The notes under the pieces: generated by a model
Told to the model about the DNA's origin: nothing
Seen by the model: the letters and a program-made list of their open reading frames with translations, nothing else
Database searches by the model: none
DNA from: Mermis nigrescens
Lineage: Eukaryota > Nematoda > Enoplea > Mermithida > Mermithidae
NCBI GenBank assembly: GCA_036768485.1
Contig: JAVLUZ010000620.1
Coordinates: 124,001 to 188,000, forward strand
Direction of reading: 5' to 3'
DNA length: 64,000 nucleotides
Shown: piece by piece, positions 32,556 through 43,905 of the stretch
Layout of the letters: every line of letters starts with the position of its first letter
How positions within the stretch are numbered: the first letter of the stretch is position 1
Program-made: the position numbers and the translations under genes

Positions 32556-33095
32556 TTATAGATTTTCTTCATCCGTGGAAAAGTCGCCTCCAGATGCCAC
32601 TGCGCTCTTCCGCTTTTTATTAGCTATACTCTCAAGTGGTGCGTTTGAATGCTGAAGTGCCCTAGCAAACTCTTTTGCACCAATTGCAGTGGGTACAGTT
32701 TTACGATCACACGTGAAGTCGTGAATCAAATCAACAATATTTGATCCATATATTTTCTGACCATCAATCACAATCTCACCCGATGGTCCAATGTCTATAC
32801 TAGGATCGTCATTAATATGCTGTAATAGCAGTTTTGCATTTAGCTGTAAGGTTTTTGGAATACCAGCTATAATTTCTTTGCTTCCAACTGATTTCTGTGA
32901 ACCTAGAATAGTTAGCTCATACGGTTTCTTACGCTGTTCCTGAAATCGGCCAAACTTGCTCAAAATTTGGTTATACTGTATCATTTTAAAGCCTGATGAT
33001 GAATGCTTGTCGCTTAAAATCTTGTACATCGCCCAATCCAGGGCGTTTAATACTTGATCTAGTGGTTTACTTTGTTCAGCAATATCTGCTGGCAC
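32556..33095 (-). CDS. conserved Polinton protein of unknown function, 179 residues, intact frame
   Basis: Contains IPKTLQLNAKLLLQHIN, then GEIVIDGQKIYGSNIVDLIH, then AKEFARALQHSNAPLESI. I recognise this pattern (KxxLLLxxI, GxxIxGSNIxDLVxD, FAxxLxxxNxP) as a protein recurring between the ATPase and capsid genes of invertebrate Polintons. No function or catalytic motif is known to me. The tail is acidic (STDEENL). The frame is open throughout, unlike most neighbours. Confidence 0.7.
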   Translation of the reverse strand: MPADIAEQSKPLDQVLNALDWAMYKILSDKHSSSGFKMIQYNQILSKFGRFQEQRKKPYELTILGSQKSVGSKEIIAGIPKTLQLNAKLLLQHINDDPSIDIGPSGEIVIDGQKIYGSNIVDLIHDFTCDRKTVPTAIGAKEFARALQHSNAPLESIANKKRKSAVASGGDFSTDEENL

Positions 33096-33118
33096 TAGAA
33101 CTATTTTTTATGTATGCT

Positions 33119-33274
33119 TCATTTCTTGCCTATAATCGCTTCTGCTAGTAAACTACCTACAACTGATAGAATAGGTGTCAATAAAAGAGGTAAAAAGCCA
33201 TTGGTCTGAATAATTAAATCTTTTTTCAGCCTAGTTTTTGAGCGCCTATTTTTAGCTAAATATCGAATTTCGTT
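33119..33274 (-). pseudogene. small hydrophobic Polinton protein, no usable start
   Basis: In one frame the sequence reads a basic segment (YLAKNRRSKTRLKK), then TNGFLPLLLTPILSVVGSLL, then AEAIIGKK and a stop at 33,119-33,121. A basic head plus GFLPLL hydrophobic stretch is typical of a tiny protein encoded next to the Polinton ATPase. There is no ATG in frame; a TAA at 33,275-33,277 precedes it in the same frame as the ATPase tail, so a former start or junction was lost. Confidence 0.6.
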
Positions 33275-33642
33275 TTAAAATCTTTTTAATTTTTGTATTT
33301 CTCTGTCAGTAGAAGGAATGTTGCCATTTAGAAAATGATGACAACCACAAGTGAATAATTATATAATTTCACGATTTCCTCTACTTTCATGCATTGAATC
33401 ATCAAGAACTATCAGCTGGGCTACATACCTTTTTTCTTTGAGGATGCTAAGTTCTGGCAAGCCTTTATTGGAAATTACATTTTTCATCTTATAGTACATA
33501 GGCTCTTCTTCACTATAAAACCAATAGATTCTATCAATTTTGGTATTAATTATTCTTTCTCTATTTTCAATAAGTTGCTTACCAATGTTGTTTTTCCTGA
33601 TTTTGTGGGACCAGAAACAATATTAGCAAAAGGATGATACAT
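33275..33642 (-). pseudogene. Polinton packaging ATPase (FtsK/HerA-type), broken
   Basis: ATG at 33,642. Residues 5 onward are FANIVSGPTKSGKTTLV, a Walker A motif. A one-base shift near 33,550 leads to the frame with IYWFYSEEEPMY and the Walker B-like QLIVLDDSMHE. An in-frame TAA (33,359-33,361) precedes LFTCGCHHFLNGN, the place of the conserved arginine/sensor segment (LFTRGSHH in relatives). It would drive genome packaging into capsids. It is shorter than the family and certainly non-functional. Confidence 0.85.
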
Positions 33643-33644
33643 AA

Positions 33645-34668
33645 TCATTTTGGTTGTTCATAAAATTTCAATTCTGCTTTTGATAAAATGGTATCAAATT
33701 TCTTTGACAAGTTTTTAAAACGTACTTTATACTCGTCTTTTCCCTTATTTATAGCTTTATCTACTCTTTTGTGTTGCTCAGCATTAGGTTCAGCCACCTG
33801 TAGCTCTTTTGCATAGAAGGCGCCTGTTATTGGTTCATCCAAGAGATCCTCTAATTTATATGTTTTAGGACAGCTGTTTGATACCTCCTTAATTCGAAAT
33901 AACTCATCAGTGTATGTAGGTTTGCTTGCTTTTGTGAAGCTTTTCTTCAGTGTTGTTATTCGCACTATTTCACCAATATTCAATGGCTGCTCGGCATCAG
34001 ATTTCTTTTCCTTTCTTAACATGAAGGCTAATAATTCCCCAATATTCTCAGAGTTCACATCATTTGGGAGTATATTGTTAAGACTTCTATGTGGGGTGTT
34101 GTCATAACTTTCGATAATATTTTGGTATACTCTAGTCCAGTTCTCATTCGAATAATAGTTCATGAATTTCATCAATTTATCTCAAAATGTTCTTTGGAAA
34201 CGTTTTACAAAATTGGCTTTTATTTCAGGGCTGCTTGTTAGTATATGATTTATTGAGTGTGACTTTAGTAAGCTATTGAACTCGCCTACAAACTCATTAC
34301 CATGATCACTTCTTATAGATTGTGAACAGCTTGTAGCAGAATTTTTTGAAAGGCTCGTGACATCATTTTTGCACTTTTATTTGTCATTGCCTGTCCATAG
34401 GCCTTGCGAGAGAACACATCAACAAACCTTAAAATATAGCGATTCCTAAAATTCTTATTCTGAAACTCTCTCAAGTCTAACAAATCTACATCCCACAATA
34501 TATTTGGCCCAGCTACAATGATTGATCGGCGCGGAAACCGTTTCTGAATAGGTTTATGTATCTGATGAGTGAATTGATTTCTCAAAAGGATTTTATAAGT
34601 TTTGGTGATTTCTTTGATACTAGCTGCAACTTATTTTCTCCTGAAAACGCGCCAGCAATTTTTAACAT
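33645..34668 (-). pseudogene. Polinton integrase (retroviral-type, rve), broken
   Basis: The N-terminal part is HIHKPIQKRFP-like, then NILWDVDLLDLREF with the first catalytic Asp, then VDVFSRKAYGQAM. A frame change near 34,310 leads to IRSDHGNEFVGEF with the second Asp. The third catalytic position reads ANFVKRFQRTF: the expected Glu is Lys (codon at 34,203-34,205, AAA). A TGA follows at 34,182-34,184. Downstream, TPHRSLNNILPNDV and the chromo-like DEYKVRFKNLSKKF tail are in one open frame (34,175-33,645). It resembles C. elegans F54H12.3. Inactive by at least three lesions. Confidence 0.9.
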
Positions 34669-34739
34669 TTGTCCACTGCTTTTTATTACTATCCATTTTT
34701 ATAATCTACTGGTACTTGTACCAATATTTATAACCATTT

Positions 34740-34980
34740 TTACAAAAATGTTCTAAACTTTACAGAAATGTTCCAAACTTTACAAAAATATTACAAACTT
34801 TACAAAAAATGTTCCAAACTTTACAAACTTCCTATGTTATAACGTGTAAAATGTGTTCCAAACTTTACAAAAAATGTTCCAAACTTTACAAAAATGTTCC
34901 AAACTTTACAAAAATGTTCCAAACTTTACAAAAATGTTCCAAAATTTACAAAAATGTTCCAAACTTTACAAAACACGTTG
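34740..34980. repeat. 20-bp minisatellite (tgttccaaactttacaaaaa)
   Basis: About 11-12 tandem units of aaaatgttccaaactttaca between the polymerase and integrase genes. Similar units (aaactttgnnagaaaaa) recur more loosely at 39,480-39,570 near the right TIR. Confidence 0.92.
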
Positions 34981-35177
34981 TGCCCATTAGTCAATGTCCG
35001 ACCCACACCATGAGGAGGTTGGCACAATGGTGGGCCATATTTTCAGTAATATATATTAAATCATACCTTCAGAACTCCTAACCACGTGCCCGGTTTAGAG
35101 GGATATTAGGCGCCCTGTTGCTACAACCAAGAAGAAAAAACTCTGAAAAATCAAAATTTTAAACCCGTGCTATGGTT
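34981..35177. other. Polinton intergenic sequence
   Basis: Between the minisatellite and the polymerase stop; no feature recognised. Confidence 0.4.
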
Positions 35178-38100
35178 TCATATGTCTAGTGGGACTGTCA
35201 AAATACCATCCGAGAGTACTTTCCTTTTAACGTATAGGTACGGCAGTCCCTGTTTCTCCTGGATATATGTCCTCATGTGATTATCCGGTTGCATCCTGAA
35301 TCCTATGTTTTTACCTCCTTGTGCTTCATGAGAATCCAGCACATGAGTATACTGATCAAAGGACAACCGGTTTACTTCCTTCATTAATCCTTTACTGCTG
35401 ATTTTCATATTTTTGCTTAGGTCATCAACAGCAATATATGTTTTTGCAGCCAAACAGCACATAGCTGTTCCTCAAAAGTCCTCTTTCAACAGACCAGGAG
35501 TTCGTTTATTGGCCTTTGATGTTACAAACCACTTTTTATACACTTCCTCAAATTCACCCTTAAGATTGGGTTTTACTAAATCTAATAGATTTTCTGCAGA
35601 CAATGCTAAATATATGCTGTCTGTGTCTGTCTGCATACACTGGTAATCCGAAATGTCAAAATATTCCAAAAGCACATCGTAAAATACTCTAACATTTGGA
35701 TTTTCACCTAATTGTAGACTGAGAGTCCAACAACTATAGGCAAATCTGGAACAATGTCCTTCTTGAGCATGTGCACTTCATAACAGTTGGTTGTAATAAA
35801 TTTCACCTTTTTCACATATGGGCTCAAGCTCGCTTCAGCTGCTTTCATGTAATCAGCATAAAGCATATCCACATGTTGCTCCTTATTTGTTAAGGTTTTG
35901 CCATATCGTGTATTGCCCAACAGTTTGAAAGTATCGGCAATCATGGCCAATTCTGGATCCGCATCACCTTCTTGTCTATGTTTGGTGACTGTATCTCTAA
36001 AATTTTCAAAAGGTCTTGACTTGTCAAACTGTATAACCTCTAAAATTTCCTCCAGTACAAGTCCATGTTGATCTAAAAACTTAATAATTTCTTTAGAAAG
36101 AAGAATCTCTCTCCCGAAATAACTGCTAATTACGTTTAGCTGGGGCTTTTTCAGCAAACCATTCTTCTCCGCATATTCTTTCATCAGAGGACCTATACCC
36201 TTTCTGTTAATCTCTGCATGTTTTATAATTGGCGAAAAATTGGCATATTGTGGTTTCAAATCTTCAGGGGTGCAAATATAAACTTTTGCAAATCCAAAGA
36301 CTGAACCATCTAAAATTGATTGGGTCATTTAAATTTCACTAACCCAAGTTTTTGCATAAAATTTCCTAATTAGTCGAGTTTTCAAATACTCTTCTCTGAT
36401 GGAGTGCCACGTGCACTCCAATATATTTACCAAATTATAGCCTAATGATCTTATATAGGCCTCTTTTGTTTGAATCCATGAATAGGCTTCTTTGGGATCT
36501 TTTTTCTTATTTCTTTGACCTGCCAGGCAGTTGTGACAATGGTAATAACAACCATAAAATTCATAAACTGTATGTGAGTCTGCGCAAAATTCGTCAACGG
36601 GTAAGCAGGCGGGGCCTACAGTTTTTTCCTTATCATTACCACAATGTTGAATGTGATTTCCTATCCATGACTCTCATATTCAGAATATTCTACAAATATT
36701 GGCTTAGAAGCGCTAACCTTATGAAATTTATTCTTGTTCTCTAGCACAAAATAATCATGATAACCATTTGGCGTGTCCATAAACTGCACCTGGAGGTATA
36801 AGGCATTAAAATCGAGGCGTATTATAGCTTTCACTGGTTTGGCTGGGTTGTTCTTATGAATGTTTGATCTTTTATTGCTAGTCTAGTCATTACCATAGAT
36901 AAGCCACCACGCATACTAGATTTTAAAGTATAATAAATTTGTTTCGAATTTTCCGAGAATAATGAGAAATTGGTTTCAGGAATGCTTTTGAAAAGGTAGC
37001 GCTCAGTGACACTGGGTAATGACATTGCTTCCCTGAAAATATCTATCTGAAATCTGCCCCAATACAAATTGGCCATTGTAGTGCATGCTTCAAGAAAAGG
37101 AACTACATCTCGTGTGTTGTAAAACATGAGATAATCCTTTAAAGTTGTCATATTATACTGTTGCCAGTATTTTCGACACTATGCATAATCCTCAGCACTA
37201 ATATATTTTCCTTTCAGGGAACTATAGAAGGCGCCTGGTGGTGGTAATTGTGTATCAGATAATTTTTCGAAAGCATCTAGATATTCATAGGGAAATTTTG
37301 CTTTAATCAATGATGCTTTGTATGCTCTCATAAATGTATCTAAACTAAAGCCAGGTACTACGTATGTGCTAATGTTGAGAAACTTAAGAAATGCTTGTTG
37401 ACAAGCATAGTGTGAATCCATTTCTTAAGATAGCTTTTGGCCATTTACTATTTTCTGTATCACTTTGTACTTTTTGAATCAATGCAGGGAACAAGTTCCA
37501 TTTAATTAAATTGATATCGTATTTGCCCGAGCTAAAGCCAAGACAAGTAAATTGAGTGCAGTATTTAAATAGCCTGATTCTGAGGATAATTAGTTTATTG
37601 AGGAGCCCTTTTTCGCGTCTACCATCGGCTTCTTGCTCCCTTATATAGCTTTCACTTATCATTATTTTTTCATCAAGGGTTTGAAAAATAGGCCGAAAGT
37701 TTGCTAAAAGTATAGAAGTATGTTGTTGTTGAATTTTTTAAAAGATGGGTTAGTAGTTGTATGATAAGCTGATTAGGATTGTTGTTTACAAAACATTGGC
37801 GGTCAAAACCAGGGACGCTTGTTTGTACTGCACAAGAGATGGGCTGGTGCTGGGCAACAAAATGTAATTTATTCGAGCTTCCTACATGCTCCTTAATCAA
37901 GAGAGCTTCAAAGTCGTAGACTGCAAAGAAAAAGCAGAATTGTTGCTCTTTGGGAATATGTATTTCATATTTGGAAAGCTGTTCAAAAACCGCTTTCTTC
38001 AGCTGAAATATTCCGCCAGGCAATTCATGTCTGCAATGATTTTTTGCATGGTCGTCTAATATTTCAGCTTTATAAAACAGCCGACTGCATGTGAGACATG

Positions 38101-39451
38101 CATAGCGTTTTGCATACTGATCGAGATTTATAATGTAACTATAGTGAGCTTGTCTAGAAACGGTGTAAGAAATGTCAAGATTTAATAGTTTCTCATACTT
38201 TCTAACTACATTCTTCCAACAGACAGCTGACTGCTTGTCTGCGTCTATATGAAAACACTGAATGTCTACTTGAAACAATTTCTCAAGCATCTCCAAGTCT
38301 GTGTACGGCACACCAATAAAACTCGCAACAGTTGACTGATCATTTTTCTTTGTACAATATTGAACGAAAAGTTGATGAACATTATGTGGTGTAAAATTTC
38401 CAAAAATACATTGTGCTAAACAGCGGAAGAAGCAGAGATTGTCTTTAAATCTATTTCTGTTATGATCCTGAGTCATATGTGGAGTATGTCTCTTATAGGC
38501 AATATTTTCTATCAGTCCTACATCTGTGCAACCACTCACAAAATTTGTTTGGGGTGTTACAAAAAATTCGACATTGTTTATAGCCTGTAGCCCCTAATTT
38601 GTGTCTGGGCGACTGAATTTCTCCTCAATGTCTATAAGCTCCAGTTTTTCAGCTAAGCTCTTAATATCATCACCATTTGTTATTAAAACGGGGCTTCCTA
38701 GAAGAGTGAAGTTGTTTTGACACGCGTACCAATAATTGCTGGCTCCAGTTTCATGATTTTTAAGGAAACAGCCTATTGCCGCATCTACTCGAAAAGCTTC
38801 TTTTTTGTTTTGTTAAATATCTGTAAGCATATCTGAGTAATTACCGGTTCCCCATCTATTGTTGTATGCATGATCGAGCACATTGCTCACACTTTTGGTA
38901 GTTCGGATGAGTCGCCAATATCTCCTGATTTCCTCCCTGATATCCTCAGGGTAGCCGGACAAATCCTCTGGAAGAAGCTTGTCCTCAGGAACTAGTGCAA
39001 CTGGCTCGGCTCTTTCAATTTACCGAATAATAGGATTATTAGGTCTTACTTTTAAACATGTCCTAAGATGTGTGTGAGAAAATCAATCCTGATTTGATTC
39101 AAATAATTGGTCACAATACATACATTTATGTGTGACGTGTTTCATCTCAAAGTGATTAACTAAAATTCTTCTTAATTCAAAAAGAGAGGCGCAGGAAGGA
39201 CATCTGAACTTAGATCCTAAATGGGCAGAACTCTCATGCTCAGCTAGACTGCTTTGACGTGTAAACGATTTATTACATACAGTACAAAAGTGCGGCTTGC
39301 GCTTCGGAAGCCGCAATCGCTTTAAACCAGCATCAAAAAGATCACTGGCGTCTGCCGGCGGAGAGCCCATAATCCGCCCCTCTGACACCAAGATCTGCAG
39401 AAGATTCGACAATATTTGCCATAGTTCTTTGATGACTATTTGTAATTTCAA
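35178..39451 (-). pseudogene. Polinton protein-primed DNA polymerase B with N-terminal zinc fingers, broken
   Basis: Order from the N-terminus: three C2H2-like fingers (FCTVCNKSFTRQSS near 39,290, FRCPSCASLF, HKCMYCDQLF). Then the N-terminal domain with DNLCFFRCLAQCIFG (38,440), the ExoI motif VYDFEALL (37,920), ExoII CLGFSSGKYDINLIK (37,545) and ExoIII YNTRDVVPFLEA (37,110). Then motif A region LDFNALYLQ (36,800), YEFYGCYYHCHNC (36,560), motif B LLGNTRYGKTLTNKE (35,920), motif C QTDTDSIYL (35,620) and the thumb with KVLSDGILTVPLDI. Most active-site motifs survive. However, at least eight frame changes or stops lie between them (for example near 39,082, 37,672, 37,430, 37,170, 36,830, 36,650, 36,330 and 35,470). 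Confidence 0.93.
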
Positions 39452-39594
39452 GATACAAATTTATATTTTTGTAAGAGAACTTTATAAACTTTGTTAGAAT
39501 ATTATTATAAACTTTGGTAGAAAAAATTAATATTTATAAACTTTGCAAGAAAAATTCATATTTATAGACATTATGAACACATCTAAGCGTGTTT

Positions 39595-40419
39595 AACATA
39601 TTTAAGCCCATGTGGCAGTGTTAGCAAGAGCGGACCACTGCTTATAAGTATTGTAGGGGCCGTGCTTGGGGTTCCCTTCCCCTCATGAAGTTGTAGCTGG
39701 GTAGCCATAGTTTAGCACAATAGTATGTACTTTACAACTATGCTCCTTTAATCTTAGTTTACACTAAATTTAGGTTTAGTCTAGTTTTAATCTTAGTTCG
39801 GGTTTAGTCTAGTTTCAATCTTAGTCTTAGCTTAATCCTAGTTTAATCTTGTTGGCACTGTGCCAATGTTGACCCTTCCACTCCACAACTATGTCCAATC
39901 CTTAACCATTACCTATGCTTAACCATTGCCTATCCTTAAGCATTGTCTATCTTTTAACACTGTATATCCTTGAGCATTGTGCCCTGACCCCTACCTCAGG
40001 GCGCAAGGCTCCACCCCGCTGCCCATGCTTAACCATTGTATATGTTATAGCATTAGCGCATGCTTAACCATTGTCTATCCTTAAGAATTGTATATCCTTA
40101 AACATTGCCTATGTTATAGCGTTGCTGCCAGGGGGCCATGCATACCTACTAGGTTATCTGCTGCTGCTGAAAACTTATAAATATTACTTCCCGGTCCTTG
40201 CCCAGACACATTATGCAAGTAAACTTAAGCACTAAACCAGTGTGTATATATAAATTTGACTCCCCGGTCCTTTGTCTTCCCGGTCCTTCAACTTCCCGGT
40301 CCTTGCTTGAGCCGCAGAAAACGGTATCATTATGTAAAAAAGATAGGATGACTTTTTCACACCTTATAACATAGCGGTACCACTGAAACACGCTTGCGGG
40401 GTGGGGTCTCTACACTACT
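39595..40419. repeat. right terminal inverted repeat of the Polinton
   Basis: About 825 bp, inverted relative to 28,794-29,641. Contains the tandem cccggtccttg units (40,185-40,310) and the taaccattgcctatccttaa units (39,895-40,110). Confidence 0.93.
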
Positions 40420-40424
40420 CTAAT

Positions 40425-40908
40425 CATCACGTGCGCACCAACCCTGACTGCAGCAAGTCTAGACTAGTAAAGTGCATCGCCTGTGAGAGTCATTGCTACA
40501 ACTTTTCTTATTATTTGAATCAGTCAGCAGATACTTATGCATTTGATTCAGCATACAAAAGCCTGTGATCCACTATCATGGGCTAAGGCATAGAACAGTG
40601 TGCTAGGTTTTTCAAAGTTATCCCTTCTTTCTAAGAAAAATTATTTTTCGGTGAGGAATGATGATGTCTGACAAATGAGGCATGAAGGAAAAATTTACAA
40701 AATATCAAGGACAGTCTGTTTTATGCAATAAGAAATAGTATGAGATAAATGTACAGAAATCATTAAATCATAGTAATGTGTAATGCTGCAAGGCATTGCA
40801 AGCGTACAGGGGTAGCGAAAGTGGCAAAAATAGGTACCAAAAAACATGCCGAAATTCAATTCTAACGACTATCGATTCTTAAAAGGTCTAGCGTATTCTC
40901 GGGGTTTG
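40425..40908. other. flanking sequence right of the Polinton
   Basis: No gene recognised. Confidence 0.4.
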
Positions 40909-40909
40909 G

Positions 40910-41205
40910 ACCACACGTGGGCGTAGTGGGTTGGGGGTATGCACTCTTCCCTAGAAGGCCGAATAAATCCCTCCAGAAACCAAAATACCCCCTTCCGCCG
41001 AGAAACCAAAATAACCCCTAGAATTCAATATTTGAGAATGGTTTTGTCTTTTTTCGCACTTTTTTGATGCCAACGCATAGTGCCCGATGAGAAACGTTAA
41101 AAAATTGAGTTTTCTGTCTAACCATCATTTTAAAAACTATTTTCTGACCTTTCAAGAAATCCTGCACCCCACCCCATAATTTTGATGCTGCTCACCAATA
41201 GTTTA
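40910..41205 (-). repeat. inverted copy of the GTGGGCAGCACC family
   Basis: CACACGTGGGCGTAGTGGG at left and tgatgctgctcaccaatag at right, colinear on the minus strand with 2,205 and 43,634. Candidate flanks GTTTGGAC and GTTTAGGC match at 6 of 8. Confidence 0.65.
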
Positions 41206-41209
41206 GGCC

Positions 41210-42986
41210 TTCTTAACTTCCGTCCACAAACCTATGCATGATCACGAATGCAACATGTATCAAATGATTTCGTTAATGCAGCATTGTCTAATGAGTGATT
41301 AATATTCTTTGCATATGGAACTTGTTTGCCCCAAAGAAAATAGAAAGTTGCGTATGTACAATTCGAACGGAGCAGTAGCTTCATGGATAAATTAAGCTTA
41401 TATCACTAGAAGAATATCTCCTTCATCAAAGGGCTATGCATTTTTTCTACTATACTAAAATAATAAGATGCGAAACTGTAAAAAGTGATAATTTAAGCAG
41501 TCTTCAGCATTAAATTACAGCAGAGGTCATTAAAGTGTTGAAAAATCTTACTTTTGATTGATAAAATAGATTTTAGTATAGAAAATTAGCAAAAATCGAC
41601 ACAATTGTTGACCATGGCACACTGTAGCTCCACGAATTTCAATTTCAGACTAAATGAATTTTACAGCAACAATTAGAATTAATTGAATCTGAATAAATTT
41701 GGTAGACGGTGTGTCGCATACACATTTGAATAAATGAAATCTTTGGTTAAACACATGAAAAACTTGATAAAAATTGCACATTTTACAGCGTTTTATTTCG
41801 TATTCTATCAACTTTAAAATTTTTTGGTCAAAAAATCTTAGTCGCTCTCGCTGCAAGAAGCAATCTGCATTTAAAATATAATTTCGCCATCTCATTCATG
41901 ACTTCATTCGTATTACCCATGAGCTAAGGCTTCTACAAGAAGCTTGAAGTTCTTGCGCATTCGCAACTGTGTGATTAAACATGGTCACGCTAATCTGTCT
42001 ATCAACAGTCACATTAAATTTTAATTTTTTGATGAAACAGCTAACCTTTGTATAATTATCGCACCATTTGACGCCCACTTCATGTCGCCCAGTAATGCCT
42101 AAGGTAAAATGAATATATTATTAGTTATCTTCAAAAAGGTAGCATGTCTTCCAGAGTCGAAAAATACATCCTTAATTCACAGGCTGAAAATTTACTTTAA
42201 TCAAGTTATGGGCACAGGTGAGAATAGCGTTTTCTTACCATTCCACAAACAAGTCATCAACAGTACGACCAATCGCCACATTTCTTCAAAAAAATTAATA
42301 AAATTACCTAATCGAATGATAGTCATATGACAAAAATATTGAATCATTAATATCACAGAATATCAGTGGAATCAGCTTATAAGATCACATGGAATGCGTT
42401 GTGCGAACGCAGTCGAAAATGGATTGTGAGTCATATTATCTGAGATTAAGTGGCTTTACGTCACTCCCAACCTCACAAACTGAAATCTAAAGTTACAGCG
42501 AAATTCTCAAGAAACTTTTTTAGCATATTAGGTCTGATTCGATGTTTTGGAAAAAACTAAAAAATGAGCCTAGGATTCAGAATAAAAATGCTTTGGCTAA
42601 GAACTCGTGAATACTGTACCTCAAAAAAGGGCAGTTATTTCTTATAAAAAAAGTAGTGCGACCAAAGGAGGATAATGTAAAGAAGCTCTTTTATTTCTTA
42701 AATTTCTTTATTATTAGCGAAAAAGCAAAGTGCAAGATTCGCAAGTTATTAATTCGTCTAATGATTAATCAAAACACGGCAAGTCAGGCTTTAACCTACG
42801 AGTGTCCATCCCATGATTTTTAATCCAGAGTCTCTGTCATGTTCGTCATGGGTCAGCTAATGTGCGTCAATCTTTATCAGAGAATCTCCGAAACGAAAAT
42901 CGACCGTAATCACCCAATTCGATGAACCATTGAGTCGTATTGTATTAACTTTATGCTATGTATAAAAGTTTATTCCGCGTATTCGG
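41210..42986. other. unassigned sequence with exon-like frames
   Basis: On the minus strand, 41,896-42,078 encodes a cysteine-containing stretch (VKWCDNYTKVSC, FNHTVANAQEL), with a plausible acceptor upstream (ttaccttag near 42,100) and a possible donor after SLSSW. I do not recognise it, and it does not match the missing APPL N-terminal half-domain. The rest is unrecognised. Confidence 0.3.
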
Positions 42987-42994
42987 CTTACGAC

Positions 42995-43272
42995 CACAAC
43001 TGGGCGTGGGGGTTAGGAGTATACACCCTCAGAAATTAGAATACCCACCAGAAATCAAAATACCCCCCCCAGAATTTAATTTTTGGAAATATTTTTGCTT
43101 TTCCAGCGATTTTTTTGATGCCATTCGATAGTGCTCGATGAGAAAGTCGAAAAATGATGTTTTTCGCCATACAACCACTCACCATTTTTTGACCTTTGGA
43201 AATTTTTTCAGCCCCCGCCCCCAGAAATTTTTTTCACCCCCACCCCCAGAATTTTTGTGCTGCCCACCTATG
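42995..43272 (-). mobile_element. 278-bp hAT-like element of the GTGGGCAGCACC family, perfect 8-bp TSD
   Basis: Ends CACAACTGGGCGTGGGGG and GTGCTGCCCACCTATG; CTTACGAC is duplicated at 42,987-42,994 and 43,273-43,280. CA...TG ends with an 8-bp duplication fit hAT. This copy defines the family boundaries for the others. Confidence 0.85.
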
Positions 43273-43633
43273 CTTACGACTCGTTGACACTTATTTTGTA
43301 TTCGGGCTTGTTTATAGCTAGTTTTATATCACGTGAATGTGCTTGATCCATTTTATAATACCCACAATTTTAATAATATTCTACCTAATAATAATATATC
43401 CCCACGACGTTGTATTAATAAGAGCAAGTCTTCCACAACGCAAAGCTTTATCACAATAAAATCAAGATTTCTTTTAAAAACATAATGAAATGAAATTCGT
43501 TCCGTGGGCTAAATCAGTCAAAGAAATAAAATATGTTACATATTTAATCGTCAGATGACACTGATAATGCTAGGTCTCATGGTACTAAAAATGTAAATTT
43601 TGAGGATGAGCGGTGGCTTGATATGATCGGTAG

Positions 43634-43897
43634 CATACGTGGGCAGCAAGAAAATTCTGGGCGGGTTCTAGATTTTTCAAAGGTAAAAAACGGTCTTAAA
43701 AATGGTGGTGACAAAAAACACCATTTTTCGACTTTCTCGTCAAGCACTATCCATAAGCATCAAAAAATTGCGAAAAAAGCGAAAAAAATTCTCAAAAAAT
43801 TGAATTCTGGAGGGTATTCTGTTTTTCGAGTTGGGGGCTGGGGTATTTCGGTTATTCAGGGGTTGCATACCTCAAACTCCTTCAACGCCCAGATAGG
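43634..43897 (+). mobile_element. 264-bp hAT-like element of the GTGGGCAGCACC family
   Basis: Starts CATACGTGGGCAGCAAG and ends near CAACGCCCAGATAGG. Flanks ATCGGTAG (43,626-43,633) and ATCGGCAG (43,898-43,905) match at 7 of 8. Confidence 0.75.
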
Positions 43898-43905
43898 ATC
43901 GGCAG

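Larger units (their letters stand above)
28794..40419 (-). mobile_element. Polinton/Maverick virus-like transposon, decayed
   Basis: An 11.6-kb element bounded by inverted repeats that begin AGTAGT(A/G)TAGAGAC at both ends. The 5-mer CTAAT is flush on both sides (28,789-28,793 and 40,420-40,424). Polintons usually make a 6-bp duplication; the sixth base differs. Inside, the canonical module set lies on the minus strand: DNA polymerase B, integrase, packaging ATPase, capsid proteins and protease. Members of this group are thought to be both transposons and virus genomes. Most frames here are interrupted, so this copy is a fossil. Confidence 0.95.

Noticed and set aside
41896..42100. Candidate missing first APPL exon (VKWCDNYTKVSC with splice-like ends)
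   Set aside because: It lacks the cysteine pattern and the tyrosine-cysteine end expected before the 28-kb exon.
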